From: Candidatus Latescibacterota bacterium
GTDB taxonomy: Bacteria > Latescibacterota > UBA2968 > UBA8231
Assembly (NCBI GenBank): GCA_022825185.1
Contig: JAJDYK010000121.1
Coordinates: forward strand, 1-11,970
Length of the DNA stretch: 11,970 bases
Reading direction: 5' to 3'
Shown: positions 6,707 to 11,970 of the stretch, piece after piece
How the letters are laid out: every line of letters starts with the position of its first letter
Position numbering within the stretch: the first letter of the stretch is position 1
The notes under the pieces: model-generated
The model's database searches: none
What the model was told of the DNA's origin: nothing
The model's input: the letters and a program-made list of their open reading frames with translations, nothing else
Made by a program: the position numbers and the translations under genes

Positions 6707-6829
6707 TCAGGCCAAATAGCGCTCGGGGCTTGCCACGACCTCGGCCAGCAGGCTATCGACACAGGTCAGCTTGGGTATAGGCGTCCATCGCATCGCGCGG
6801 TTAGGCTTTGTCCAGGTACCAATAGCCAT
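6707..6829 (-). CDS. Small 40-residue ORF behind the cupin gene
   Basis: Reading the minus strand, an ATG at 6829-6827 opens six bases after the cupin stop and runs to a TGA at 6709-6707. The product starts MAIGTWTKPNRAMRW and ends DSLLAEVVASPERYLA. The second half has protein-like composition and GC-rich third positions resembling neighbouring genes, and the tight spacing suggests co-transcription with the cupin. There is no strong ribosome-binding site. It could be a genuine small protein or the surviving C-terminal end of a decayed gene. It fits the gap between two convergent genes otherwise left empty. No family recognised. Confidence 0.4.
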   Translation of the reverse strand: MAIGTWTKPNRAMRWTPIPKLTCVDSLLAEVVASPERYLA

Positions 6830-6835
6830 TGCGAG

Positions 6836-7210
6836 TCACGAGCGATCCTCTTCTAATACGAATTGGCGATCGCCTTCCGAGTAGGCCACGATCATATCCG
6901 CGTCCTCGGGACCGAGGCTAATTCCGTTGTGGAAGACGCCGGCTGGAATGGCGAGCGTATCGCCAGCCTCTAGCGTAAAAGACTCGTCGCCCAAGCTGTG
7001 CTCTACGCGACCGGCGAGCAAATAGAGCACTTCTTCGCAATTGGGGTGGGCGTGACGCGGGTTGGCTTGGCCGGCTTTGAGGACGACGCGGCCCAACGTG
7101 AGGCCCTCGACATTGCCCTGCGGACGACCCGCCAACCAAGTCAGATGCCCCCACGATTCATCTACGCGGTTTTGGCGGCTCTCGGCGACGCTGAGAAGAG
7201 GATACGACAT
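6836..7210 (-). CDS. Single-domain cupin (Cupin_2) protein
   Basis: The 124-residue product carries both cupin motifs. Motif 1 is G47-x5-H53-x-H55-x4-E60-x6-G67. Motif 2 is G83-x5-P89-x-G91-x2-H94; the usual final Asn is Ser98. H53, H55, E60 and H94 form a complete metal site. Small cupins of this type act as dioxygenases, isomerases or sugar/ligand-binding proteins; the sequence does not say which. GGAG lies about 12 nt before the ATG. The gene converges on the PhyH-like gene and may cooperate with the oxidative enzymes, but it is transcribed separately from them. Confidence 0.9.
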   Translation of the reverse strand: MSYPLLSVAESRQNRVDESWGHLTWLAGRPQGNVEGLTLGRVVLKAGQANPRHAHPNCEEVLYLLAGRVEHSLGDESFTLEAGDTLAIPAGVFHNGISLGPEDADMIVAYSEGDRQFVLEEDRS

Positions 7211-7293
7211 GTTTGTTTAGGCTCCGGTTAGAGGTGAGCTACGAAAAGAAAACGATAATGCAAGAGCCTTATGCTTCCCACCGAAAGTCAAGG

Positions 7294-7309
7294 CTCGACT
7301 ACTCGACTA
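7294..7309. repeat. 8-bp tandem duplication at the antitoxin stop codon
   Basis: CTCGACTA occurs twice in direct succession (7294-7301, 7302-7309), followed by CTAG. The antitoxin stop (7299-7301 on the minus strand) lies inside it. It looks like replication slippage that reset the C-terminus. Confidence 0.7.
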
Positions 7310-7634
7310 CTAGGGTATCAATCGTCGTGCCAAGCGCATGAGCGATCCGGGCTAGCGTTGCCGCAGAACCTGGCTTGAGCCCGCGTTCAATTTCGGACAG
7401 ATAGCTCACGGCGACCCCCGTCCTTCCGGACAGGTCGCGCAACGTAATGCCGAGATGATTGCGGAATGCGGCTACAGGATTCCCGCCGCGCATGATGGCA
7501 AGAGCCACGTCGTGGGGGATGCGACTGCCGTCGTCCGCATCGAGAGCAGCTAGCCTATCTTCAAGCTCTTCATTGCGGGCTATCAGGGCATCGTATTCCG
7601 CCTGGGGCAAGGTAATGGTTCCGGTGTCAGCCAT
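7299..7634 (-). CDS. Xre/HigA-type helix-turn-helix antitoxin
   Basis: The 111-residue product has an N-terminal coiled-coil-like segment (residues 10-32, EYDALIARNEELEDRLAAL), a linker, and an HTH_3/Xre domain at about 54-109. The helix-turn-helix is TLRDLSGRTGVAVSYLSEIE. The ATG at 7634 lies within the last codons of the toxin gene, overlapping by 8 nt. It has a very strong AGGAGGG about five bases upstream, favouring more antitoxin than toxin. Family knowledge: such antitoxins neutralise RelE/HigB toxins and repress their own operon, here probably through the palindrome at 7910-7930. The C-terminal Val-Val-Glu end is affected by an 8-bp tandem duplication. Confidence 0.88.
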   Translation of the reverse strand: MADTGTITLPQAEYDALIARNEELEDRLAALDADDGSRIPHDVALAIMRGGNPVAAFRNHLGITLRDLSGRTGVAVSYLSEIERGLKPGSAATLARIAHALGTTIDTLVVE

Positions 7635-7911
7635 AGACTTCCCTCCTATGCCGAACTCTCAGGACCACCATGACAGTGGTCTTGTTGTATTCAATACCGA
7701 AAATAACGCGATAGTCTCCAACTCTCATACGCCTATACTCACTGCTAGTCAGGGTAATCACTTGATTGGCCAAAGAGACTGGGTCTCTAGCATACTGCTC
7801 GACCTTGGCAATGATTCTCTCGCGATCCTGCGCAGCGAGGCGGCGCATATCTCTGATCGCCTTAGGCGTCCATTCAATCGTCAAACCTTTCCCCGCATTC
7901 ATATCGCTCAT
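7627..7911 (-). CDS. RelE/ParE-superfamily toxin (HigB-like position)
   Basis: I take the ATG at 7911 (MSDMNAGKG, 94 residues). The ATG at 7902 is an equal contender, while the TTG at 7938 lies in the -35 box and is rejected. Features of the RelE/ParE fold are visible: ITEW-like start (LTIEWTPKAIRDMRRL), a central basic helix, then YRRMRVGDYRVIFGIEY and the C-terminal VLRVRHRREVYG, with Arg/His/Tyr residues typical of RelE-type mRNA interferases. The toxin precedes its antitoxin, the HigBA order. There is no good ribosome-binding site, unlike the antitoxin. Whether it cuts mRNA or poisons gyrase (ParE) cannot be told from sequence. Confidence 0.87.
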   Translation of the reverse strand: MSDMNAGKGLTIEWTPKAIRDMRRLAAQDRERIIAKVEQYARDPVSLANQVITLTSSEYRRMRVGDYRVIFGIEYNKTTVMVVLRVRHRREVYG

Positions 7912-7930
7912 GTTCGCAAATAGCGAACAT
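7910..7930. promoter_or_regulatory. Perfect palindrome, probable antitoxin operator
   Basis: ATGTTCGC (7910-7917) and its exact inverse GCGAACAT (7923-7930) flank AAATA. The site lies between the -35 box and the start of the toxin gene and overlaps the toxin ATG by two bases. It is what an autoregulating HTH antitoxin dimer would be expected to bind. Confidence 0.7.
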
Positions 7931-7938
7931 CTTGTCAA
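7910..7938 (-). promoter_or_regulatory. Promoter of the toxin-antitoxin operon
   Basis: On the minus strand a perfect TTGACA (7938-7933) is followed after 17 nt by GAACAT (7915-7910). A TGC stands directly before it, an extended -10 that may offset the poor hexamer. Transcription would start near 7903, almost on the ATG at 7902, so a nearly leaderless mRNA is possible. The -10 lies within the palindrome arm, so repressor binding would occlude it. Confidence 0.5.
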
Positions 7939-7961
7939 GAGCTATTCCTCTGCTCTATAAT
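7932..7961 (+). promoter_or_regulatory. Strong sigma-70 promoter for the dehydrogenase operon
   Basis: TTGTCA (7932-7937) and a perfect TATAAT (7956-7961) are separated by 18 nt. The predicted start near 7968 gives a leader of about 70 nt before the ATG at 8039. Its -35 box shares bases 7933-7937 with the opposing toxin promoter, so the two promoters probably compete for polymerase. Confidence 0.65.
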
Positions 7962-8038
7962 CGGCGTGCCTTAATAGCCTGAGTATCAATGATCGATTTC
8001 TTTGACGCCCCCCCAGCCGTTGGCCATATTACCCGCCC

Positions 8039-9421
8039 ATGAATTCCATAGATCCTCAAGCCCTGTCGGCACTGACCGCTCTCCTCGGCCCGCGTCTAGA
8101 TGCCACTTCTGAGGTCCGCCGCGCCCACGCTGCCGACGCCTCGTACCACGCCCCACAACCGCCGCAGGCCGTAGCCTTTCCCACAAGCGTCGAAGAAGTA
8201 GCCCAGATCGCCCGGATCTGCACCACGCACCAAGTGCCAATCGTGCCCTTTGGCACCGGCACGGCCGTCGAAGGTGGTATCGTTGCCGTGCGCGGCGGCC
8301 TGTGCGTCGATCTCTCGCGCATGAACCGCATCCTCCGCGTCAGCGCTGCCGACATGGACGCCACGGTCGAAGCCGGCGTTACCCGCCAACAACTCAACGA
8401 ACACCTCCAAACACAAGATACCGGCCTGCACTTTCCGGTCGATCCCGGAGCCGACGCCTCCTTGGGCGGCATGGCCGCCACCCGCGCCTCGGGCAGCGCC
8501 GCGGTCGGCTATGGCACCATGCGCGACAATGTCTTGGGCCTCAAGGCCGTCTTCGCCGACGGCACCATCGTCGAAGCGGGCGGACGGGCGCGCAAATCCT
8601 CGGCAGGCTACGACCTGACCGCCCTGCTGGTCGGCACCGAAGGCACGCTAGCTTTTATCACCGAAGTAACCCTGCGCCTAGCCAAGCTGCCAGCGGCCAT
8701 CTCCGCAGCCGTCTGTCCCTTCGCCGACCTCGACACGGCCGTCGCCGCGGCCATCGACGTCCTAAGCGCGGGAATCCCCGTCGCGCGGCTCGAATTACTC
8801 GACGAAGTGCAAATGCAGGCCTGCAACCAATACGCGGGCCTTGATTACGAGGTAGCACCAACGCTCTTTTTCGAATTTCACGGCACGGACCAAGGAGTCG
8901 TCGAACAAGCGGAAACCGCTGGCGAGCACGTAGCTCGTCGGGGCGGCGGCCCCTTCCGCTGGGCCACGGCCGAGGGCGAGCGCGACCGCTTGTGGCAGGC
9001 GCGCTACGATGCCTATTACGCCTCGCGCGCGCTCCGCCCCGGCTCAGTCGGCTATGTAACCGATGTCTGCGTGCCGATCACGGCCCTCGCCCGCTGCATC
9101 CACCAGACGAGAGCCGCGCTGGCCGACCTCAACTTTCCCGCGCCGCTCTTCGGCCACGTCGGCGACGGCAATTTCCACGTCGTCTGCCTCATCGAGCCGG
9201 ACAACGCCGAGGAACTAGCGCAGGTCCAGCGGCTAGGCGAGCAAATCGTCGAATGGGCGCTCCAAGCCGGGGGAACCTGCACCGGCGAACACGGCATCGG
9301 CCTAGGCAAGATCGACGCACTCGAAGCCGAGTGCGGCCCGGGCGTCGAGGTCATGCGCCGCATCAAAAAAGCACTCGACCCAGACAACCTGATGAACCCC
9401 GGCAAAATCCTGCGCATCTAA
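8039..9421 (+). CDS. FAD-binding oxidoreductase, GlcD / D-lactate dehydrogenase type
   Basis: The 460-residue protein is a full-length member of the FAD_binding_4 plus FAD-oxidase_C family (D-lactate, glycolate and related D-2-hydroxyacid dehydrogenases). The N-terminal FAD domain (about 44-218) shows PFGTGTAVEGG at 70-80, PVDPGADASLGGMAATRASG at 133-152 and LVGTEGTLAFITEVTLRL near 197-214. The catalytic C-terminal domain has GHVGDGNFH (372-380), CTGEHGIGLGK (414-424) and the closing DPDNLMNPGKIL. These histidines are metal and substrate ligands in the family. There is no signal peptide; such enzymes work at the inner membrane face, passing electrons to quinones or a partner. The Shine-Dalgarno is poor, and the start rests on homology to the usual N-terminus. 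It begins a three-gene + strand group with the enolase-type and GH172 genes. Confidence 0.92.
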   Translation: MNSIDPQALSALTALLGPRLDATSEVRRAHAADASYHAPQPPQAVAFPTSVEEVAQIARICTTHQVPIVPFGTGTAVEGGIVAVRGGLCVDLSRMNRILRVSAADMDATVEAGVTRQQLNEHLQTQDTGLHFPVDPGADASLGGMAATRASGSAAVGYGTMRDNVLGLKAVFADGTIVEAGGRARKSSAGYDLTALLVGTEGTLAFITEVTLRLAKLPAAISAAVCPFADLDTAVAAAIDVLSAGIPVARLELLDEVQMQACNQYAGLDYEVAPTLFFEFHGTDQGVVEQAETAGEHVARRGGGPFRWATAEGERDRLWQARYDAYYASRALRPGSVGYVTDVCVPITALARCIHQTRAALADLNFPAPLFGHVGDGNFHVVCLIEPDNAEELAQVQRLGEQIVEWALQAGGTCTGEHGIGLGKIDALEAECGPGVEVMRRIKKALDPDNLMNPGKILRI

Positions 9422-9453
9422 AGCCACCATTCCCTCAACGTAGAGAGATCGCC

Positions 9454-10668
9454 ATGAAAATCACCAACGTCGAATTCTTCCACCTCAACCCGCGCCTCTG
9501 CGACCGCTACCAAGGCCACGAGGTCCGCTTCTCCGGCATCGACACCCAGACCGTCTTCCGCGTAACCCTCGACAACGGCGTCGTCGGCTACGGCGACGAG
9601 CGCGGCCACAGCTCGCTGTCCGAAGGACAAATCGCGGGCATGATCGACCAATCGCCGTTCAACTATGTCGCTGGCGCGCTCAGCACCGGTCTGATGGGCG
9701 CGCTGTACGACGCCATGGGCAAAGCCATCGAAGAGCCGGCGTACAAGCTGTTGGGTCAAAAGGTCCGCGACCGCGTGCCCGTAGCGGCGTGGACCCGACC
9801 CGCGGCCCCCGAGGACTTTGCCAGCGAAATCCAGCGCGCCGCCGGAGAAGGCTACACCATCTTCAAGATGCACTCAGCCGAACAGCACGACGTGATCGAA
9901 CAGACGCGCGCCGCCCAAGAAGTCGCGCCGACTGGCTTCAAGGTCCACTGGGACTTCAACCACAATCGGCCCGCTACCGCCGTGCTGCGCATCGTCGATG
10001 AACTGGAAAAATTTCCGGTCGTCGGCTTCTTGGAAGATCCGCTCTACCCCTATGACATCGAAGGCTGGCGTCTGTTGCGCTCCAAGACGAGCCTGCCGCT
10101 TTTGATGCACGTGCCGCAGCTCGGGGGCGGCCCGGAGATCCAGCGGGATGTGGCCGACCTCTACATGATCGGCGAAATGGGCATTGGCCAATCCATCCGC
10201 CGGGGCTTGGCCGCAGCGGCCGCCGGTCTTTCGACCGTGGTCCAGCTCACCGGCGGCACCCTGTGCAAGGCCATGGCCATGCACTTAGGCGCGGTCATTC
10301 CCAATGTCTCGCATTCGACCAACTTAGACGATCAATACGCCGAGGATGTGACAGGGGGCCGCCTCGAAGTCAGCGAGGGCAGCACGCCAGTACCCGAGGG
10401 ACCGGGGCTAGGCGTAGAGGTAGATGAGCAGATATTGGCAGAACTAGCCGCGCGGCCCAAGAGCGAACTGCCGCGCCACGTCGGCATCTTACACCTGCCC
10501 GGCGGCACCACGTATTACACCCCGAGCATCCCGGCGGTTGAGCGGCTGACCGGATTTGTCGAAGGCAATGTGCGCGGCGTGCGCACCGAGGTCTGGAACG
10601 ATGACGGGTCCGAGGAATTCGCCCGGATTTACGAACAGGTCCAACAACAAGGCAAACTCAAGGCTTAG
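9454..10668 (+). CDS. Enolase-superfamily (mandelate racemase/muconate lactonizing-like) protein with altered active site
   Basis: The start at 9454 has GAGAG at 9443-9447; longer in-frame starts only re-read the dehydrogenase gene. The 404-residue product has the enolase N-terminal capping region (1-110, ITNVEFFHLNPR, GVVGYGDERGHS) and a C-terminal barrel. First and second metal ligands look intact: D167 in HWDFNH and E194 in FLEDP. Strand-two catalysis is K138-M-H140 rather than K-x-K. The third ligand, usually Glu in a P-x-x-x-G-E motif, aligns with LPLLMHV (214-220), where no acid stands. The later strand-six D and strand-seven H are likewise not obvious. Family members dehydrate or racemise sugar acids. 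This may be a divergent acid-sugar dehydratase or a changed-function homologue. Confidence 0.85.
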   Translation: MKITNVEFFHLNPRLCDRYQGHEVRFSGIDTQTVFRVTLDNGVVGYGDERGHSSLSEGQIAGMIDQSPFNYVAGALSTGLMGALYDAMGKAIEEPAYKLLGQKVRDRVPVAAWTRPAAPEDFASEIQRAAGEGYTIFKMHSAEQHDVIEQTRAAQEVAPTGFKVHWDFNHNRPATAVLRIVDELEKFPVVGFLEDPLYPYDIEGWRLLRSKTSLPLLMHVPQLGGGPEIQRDVADLYMIGEMGIGQSIRRGLAAAAAGLSTVVQLTGGTLCKAMAMHLGAVIPNVSHSTNLDDQYAEDVTGGRLEVSEGSTPVPEGPGLGVEVDEQILAELAARPKSELPRHVGILHLPGGTTYYTPSIPAVERLTGFVEGNVRGVRTEVWNDDGSEEFARIYEQVQQQGKLKA

Positions 10669-10680
10669 AAAGGGACACCT

Positions 10681-11811
10681 ATGCTCGATCAACTAGCAAA
10701 TCTCCGCAATGCCCAAGCCGGGCGCGCCTCGTCTTGGGAAGAAACCGGTCGCAATAGCGACGCCTGGTGGATCGAACCCGGCGAGAGCGCAGTCCTCGCC
10801 GACATCAAAGGTCCCGGCCGCATCACCCACCTGTGGCTGACCCAATCAAACCACTACCGAGAGTGCTTGCTCAAGATCACTTGGGACGACTCGGACCACC
10901 CCAGCGTGGTGTGTCCTTTGGGCGACTTCTTCGGCCTTGGCCACGGCATCGTCAACTCCTACCAGTCCCTGCTCTTTTCGGCCTCGACGCGCAGCAACAA
11001 TGTTTTCAACACCGGCTGCGCCCTCAACGCGTACGCGCAAATGCCCTTCCGCCAGCGGGCCGTCGTCGAGCTGGTCAACGAAAGCAGCGAGCGGCACCGC
11101 CAGTACTTCTACATCGATTACGAGACCGGCGATGTGCCGAGCGAGGCCGGATATTTCCACGCGGAGTTCCGCCGCGAAAATCCCTTTGGCGGCTGGGGCC
11201 ACGAAATCCGCGTCAACTCGCCGGAGGCCAACATCGTCAACAAGGAACAGACGGCTTGGGACAACAACTACGTCATCTTGGAGACCCAAGGCCGCGGCCA
11301 CTACATCGGCTGCAACATCAGCGTCACCAACTTCCAAGGCACTTGGTGGGGCGAGGGCGACGACATGATCTGGGTCGATGGCTACAAGTGGCCCCCCGAG
11401 CTGCACGGCACCGGCAGCGAAGATTATCTCAACCAAGCGTGGGGCATGCAGGACAACGCCTTTTTGCGCAACGGCTCCTCCATCCACGAAAACAACACCA
11501 ACGGCTACCAAACTTCGTACGTCCACCACCTCGAAAACCCGATTCACTTCCAGCGGGAAATCAAGGCCACCATCGAACACGGCCACGGCAACCACCTCTG
11601 CAACGAGATGAGCAGCGTCGCCTACTGGTACGCCGCCGAACCTACCCGCGTGGCCGAACCCCCCGCCGTCGCCCAGCGCCTGCCCGTCCTGCGCGACGAC
11701 CAAGGCCAGTGGTTGTACGATCCAGCGAATCAAATCACTAGTAGGAAAATTCGCCCCAACGCGGAAATGGAGCAGATGAAAACGCAATGGGCGGCCAAAG
11801 AATCATCCTAG
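10681..11811 (+). CDS. DUF2961 / GH172-family glycoside hydrolase
   Basis: The gene starts 12 nt after the enolase-type gene, with AAGGGA at 10670-10675. The 376-residue product matches DUF2961, now glycoside hydrolase family GH172. Known members are alpha-D-fructofuranosidases / difructose-anhydride-forming enzymes and exo-acting D-arabinofuranosidases. Family motifs are present: an N-terminal GPGRITHLWLT (45-55), GDFFGLGHG (81-89), WWGEGDDMIWVDG (222-234) and HGTGSEDYLNQAWG (242-255). E225 and E247 sit where the two catalytic glutamates of the family lie. There is no signal peptide, so a cytoplasmic or periplasm-independent role is expected and the substrate is presumably imported. Context suggests the released sugar or sugar acid goes to the upstream enolase-type and flavin dehydrogenase enzymes. 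Activity on fructose versus arabinose linkages cannot be decided. Confidence 0.92.
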   Translation: MLDQLANLRNAQAGRASSWEETGRNSDAWWIEPGESAVLADIKGPGRITHLWLTQSNHYRECLLKITWDDSDHPSVVCPLGDFFGLGHGIVNSYQSLLFSASTRSNNVFNTGCALNAYAQMPFRQRAVVELVNESSERHRQYFYIDYETGDVPSEAGYFHAEFRRENPFGGWGHEIRVNSPEANIVNKEQTAWDNNYVILETQGRGHYIGCNISVTNFQGTWWGEGDDMIWVDGYKWPPELHGTGSEDYLNQAWGMQDNAFLRNGSSIHENNTNGYQTSYVHHLENPIHFQREIKATIEHGHGNHLCNEMSSVAYWYAAEPTRVAEPPAVAQRLPVLRDDQGQWLYDPANQITSRKIRPNAEMEQMKTQWAAKESS

Positions 11812-11833
11812 CAGACGCGTTCTTTGCCTCTTG

Positions 11834-11859
11834 TAGGGGCAACCCTTGTGGTTGCCCTA
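11834..11859. repeat. Short hairpin repeat (GGGCAACC-CTTGT-GGTTGCCC)
   Basis: A perfect 8-bp stem (11837-11844 with 11850-11857) has a 5-nt loop; outside it A11835/T11858 and T11834/A11859 can pair if G11836 bulges. No T-run follows, so termination is uncertain. The form resembles dispersed REP-like hairpins with a TAGGGGC start, which are often multicopy. A weaker 5-bp stem (GGTTG-CTAA-CAACC, 11898-11911) lies just downstream. Confidence 0.6.
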
Positions 11860-11899
11860 GCGCCAAAGCAAGGACACCCTCGTAGGAGATAGAGATAGG

Positions 11900-11970
11900 T
11901 TGCTAACAACCACGGCCAAAGTTCAGATCGTCCTCGACGTACTCCAGCGGCTCTATCCCAATCCCTCGGT
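11900..11970 (+). CDS. nth: Partial ORF at window edge, possibly endonuclease III
   Basis: From a TTG at 11900 the frame is open to the window end, and it begins LTTTAKVQIVLDVLQRLYPN. AGGAG at 11884-11888 sits 11 nt upstream, slightly far. The only upstream in-frame sequence runs to a TAG at 11858 without a better start. The helix followed by L-Y-P-N-P resembles the N-terminus of endonuclease III (Nth), the base-excision-repair glycosylase whose family begins with a helix leading to a YP(D/N) element. Only 23 residues are visible, so this is tentative. The gene is cut by the window and would be a housekeeping marker bordering the catabolic cluster. Confidence 0.45.
   Translation, partial: MLTTTAKVQIVLDVLQRLYPNPS

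Noticed and set aside
7912..7938. TTG start for the toxin at 7938
   Set aside because: The TTG is part of the -35 box, so it would not be transcribed from this promoter.
10846..11787. Long 313-codon minus-strand ORF opposite the GH172 gene
   Set aside because: It is a high-GC antisense shadow with Val/Ala/Asp/Gly-biased composition and no motif, while the + strand frame has full GH172 motifs.
1..11970. CRISPR array, tRNA, rRNA, or transposase
   Set aside because: I saw no regularly spaced repeats, no tRNA-like cloverleaf and no transposase motif. The repeats found are coding modules and short hairpins.

Overview
The window reads as a chromosomal segment of an uncultured, probably Gram-negative, environmental bacterium. 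It encodes a lipoprotein with a lipobox, secreted Calx-beta/Ig-like proteins, and a dense set of small-molecule catabolism genes (amidohydrolase, Rieske, phytanoyl-CoA dioxygenase-like, cupin, FAD-linked dehydrogenase, enolase-superfamily, DUF2961/GH172). Such a mix is typical of marine or sponge-associated lineages such as Poribacteria, Latescibacterota or Entotheonella-like bacteria. That placement is inference from gene content only; there is no rRNA or marker gene.

Region 1 (1-4122, + strand) is a cell-surface block. It holds a small lipoprotein with a Calx-beta-like C-terminal half (14-856), two secreted Calx-beta plus putative-Ig proteins (1056-2135 and 2229-3836), and a 69-residue coiled-coil/membrane-tail protein (3913-4122). 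The two secreted proteins end in the same tag, FFDLFG[S/A]GK. Each is followed by a 60-63 nt post-stop sequence that is almost identical between copies and better conserved than the coding sequence before it. The Ig-like module is present three times. Base composition looks less GC-rich than in the rest of the window.

Region 2 (4309-6691, + strand) is a probable operon: a metal-dependent amidohydrolase, a short Rieske ferredoxin whose start overlaps it by 11 nt, and a phytanoyl-CoA dioxygenase-like Fe(II)/2-oxoglutarate enzyme.

Region 3 (6707-7938, - strand) holds a cupin, a previously uncounted 40-residue ORF directly behind it, and a toxin-first RelE/HigB-type toxin-antitoxin pair. The pair has its own TTGACA promoter and a perfect 8-5-8 palindrome over the promoter and toxin start.

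Region 4 (7932-11811, + strand) starts from a strong TTGTCA-18-TATAAT promoter whose -35 box overlaps that of the divergent toxin promoter. It encodes a GlcD/D-lactate-dehydrogenase-type flavoenzyme, an enolase-superfamily protein with a non-canonical active site, and a DUF2961/GH172 glycosidase, closely spaced. A plausible reading is uptake and breakdown of an unusual sugar or sugar acid. A hairpin repeat follows, and the last 71 nt look like the start of an endonuclease III gene.
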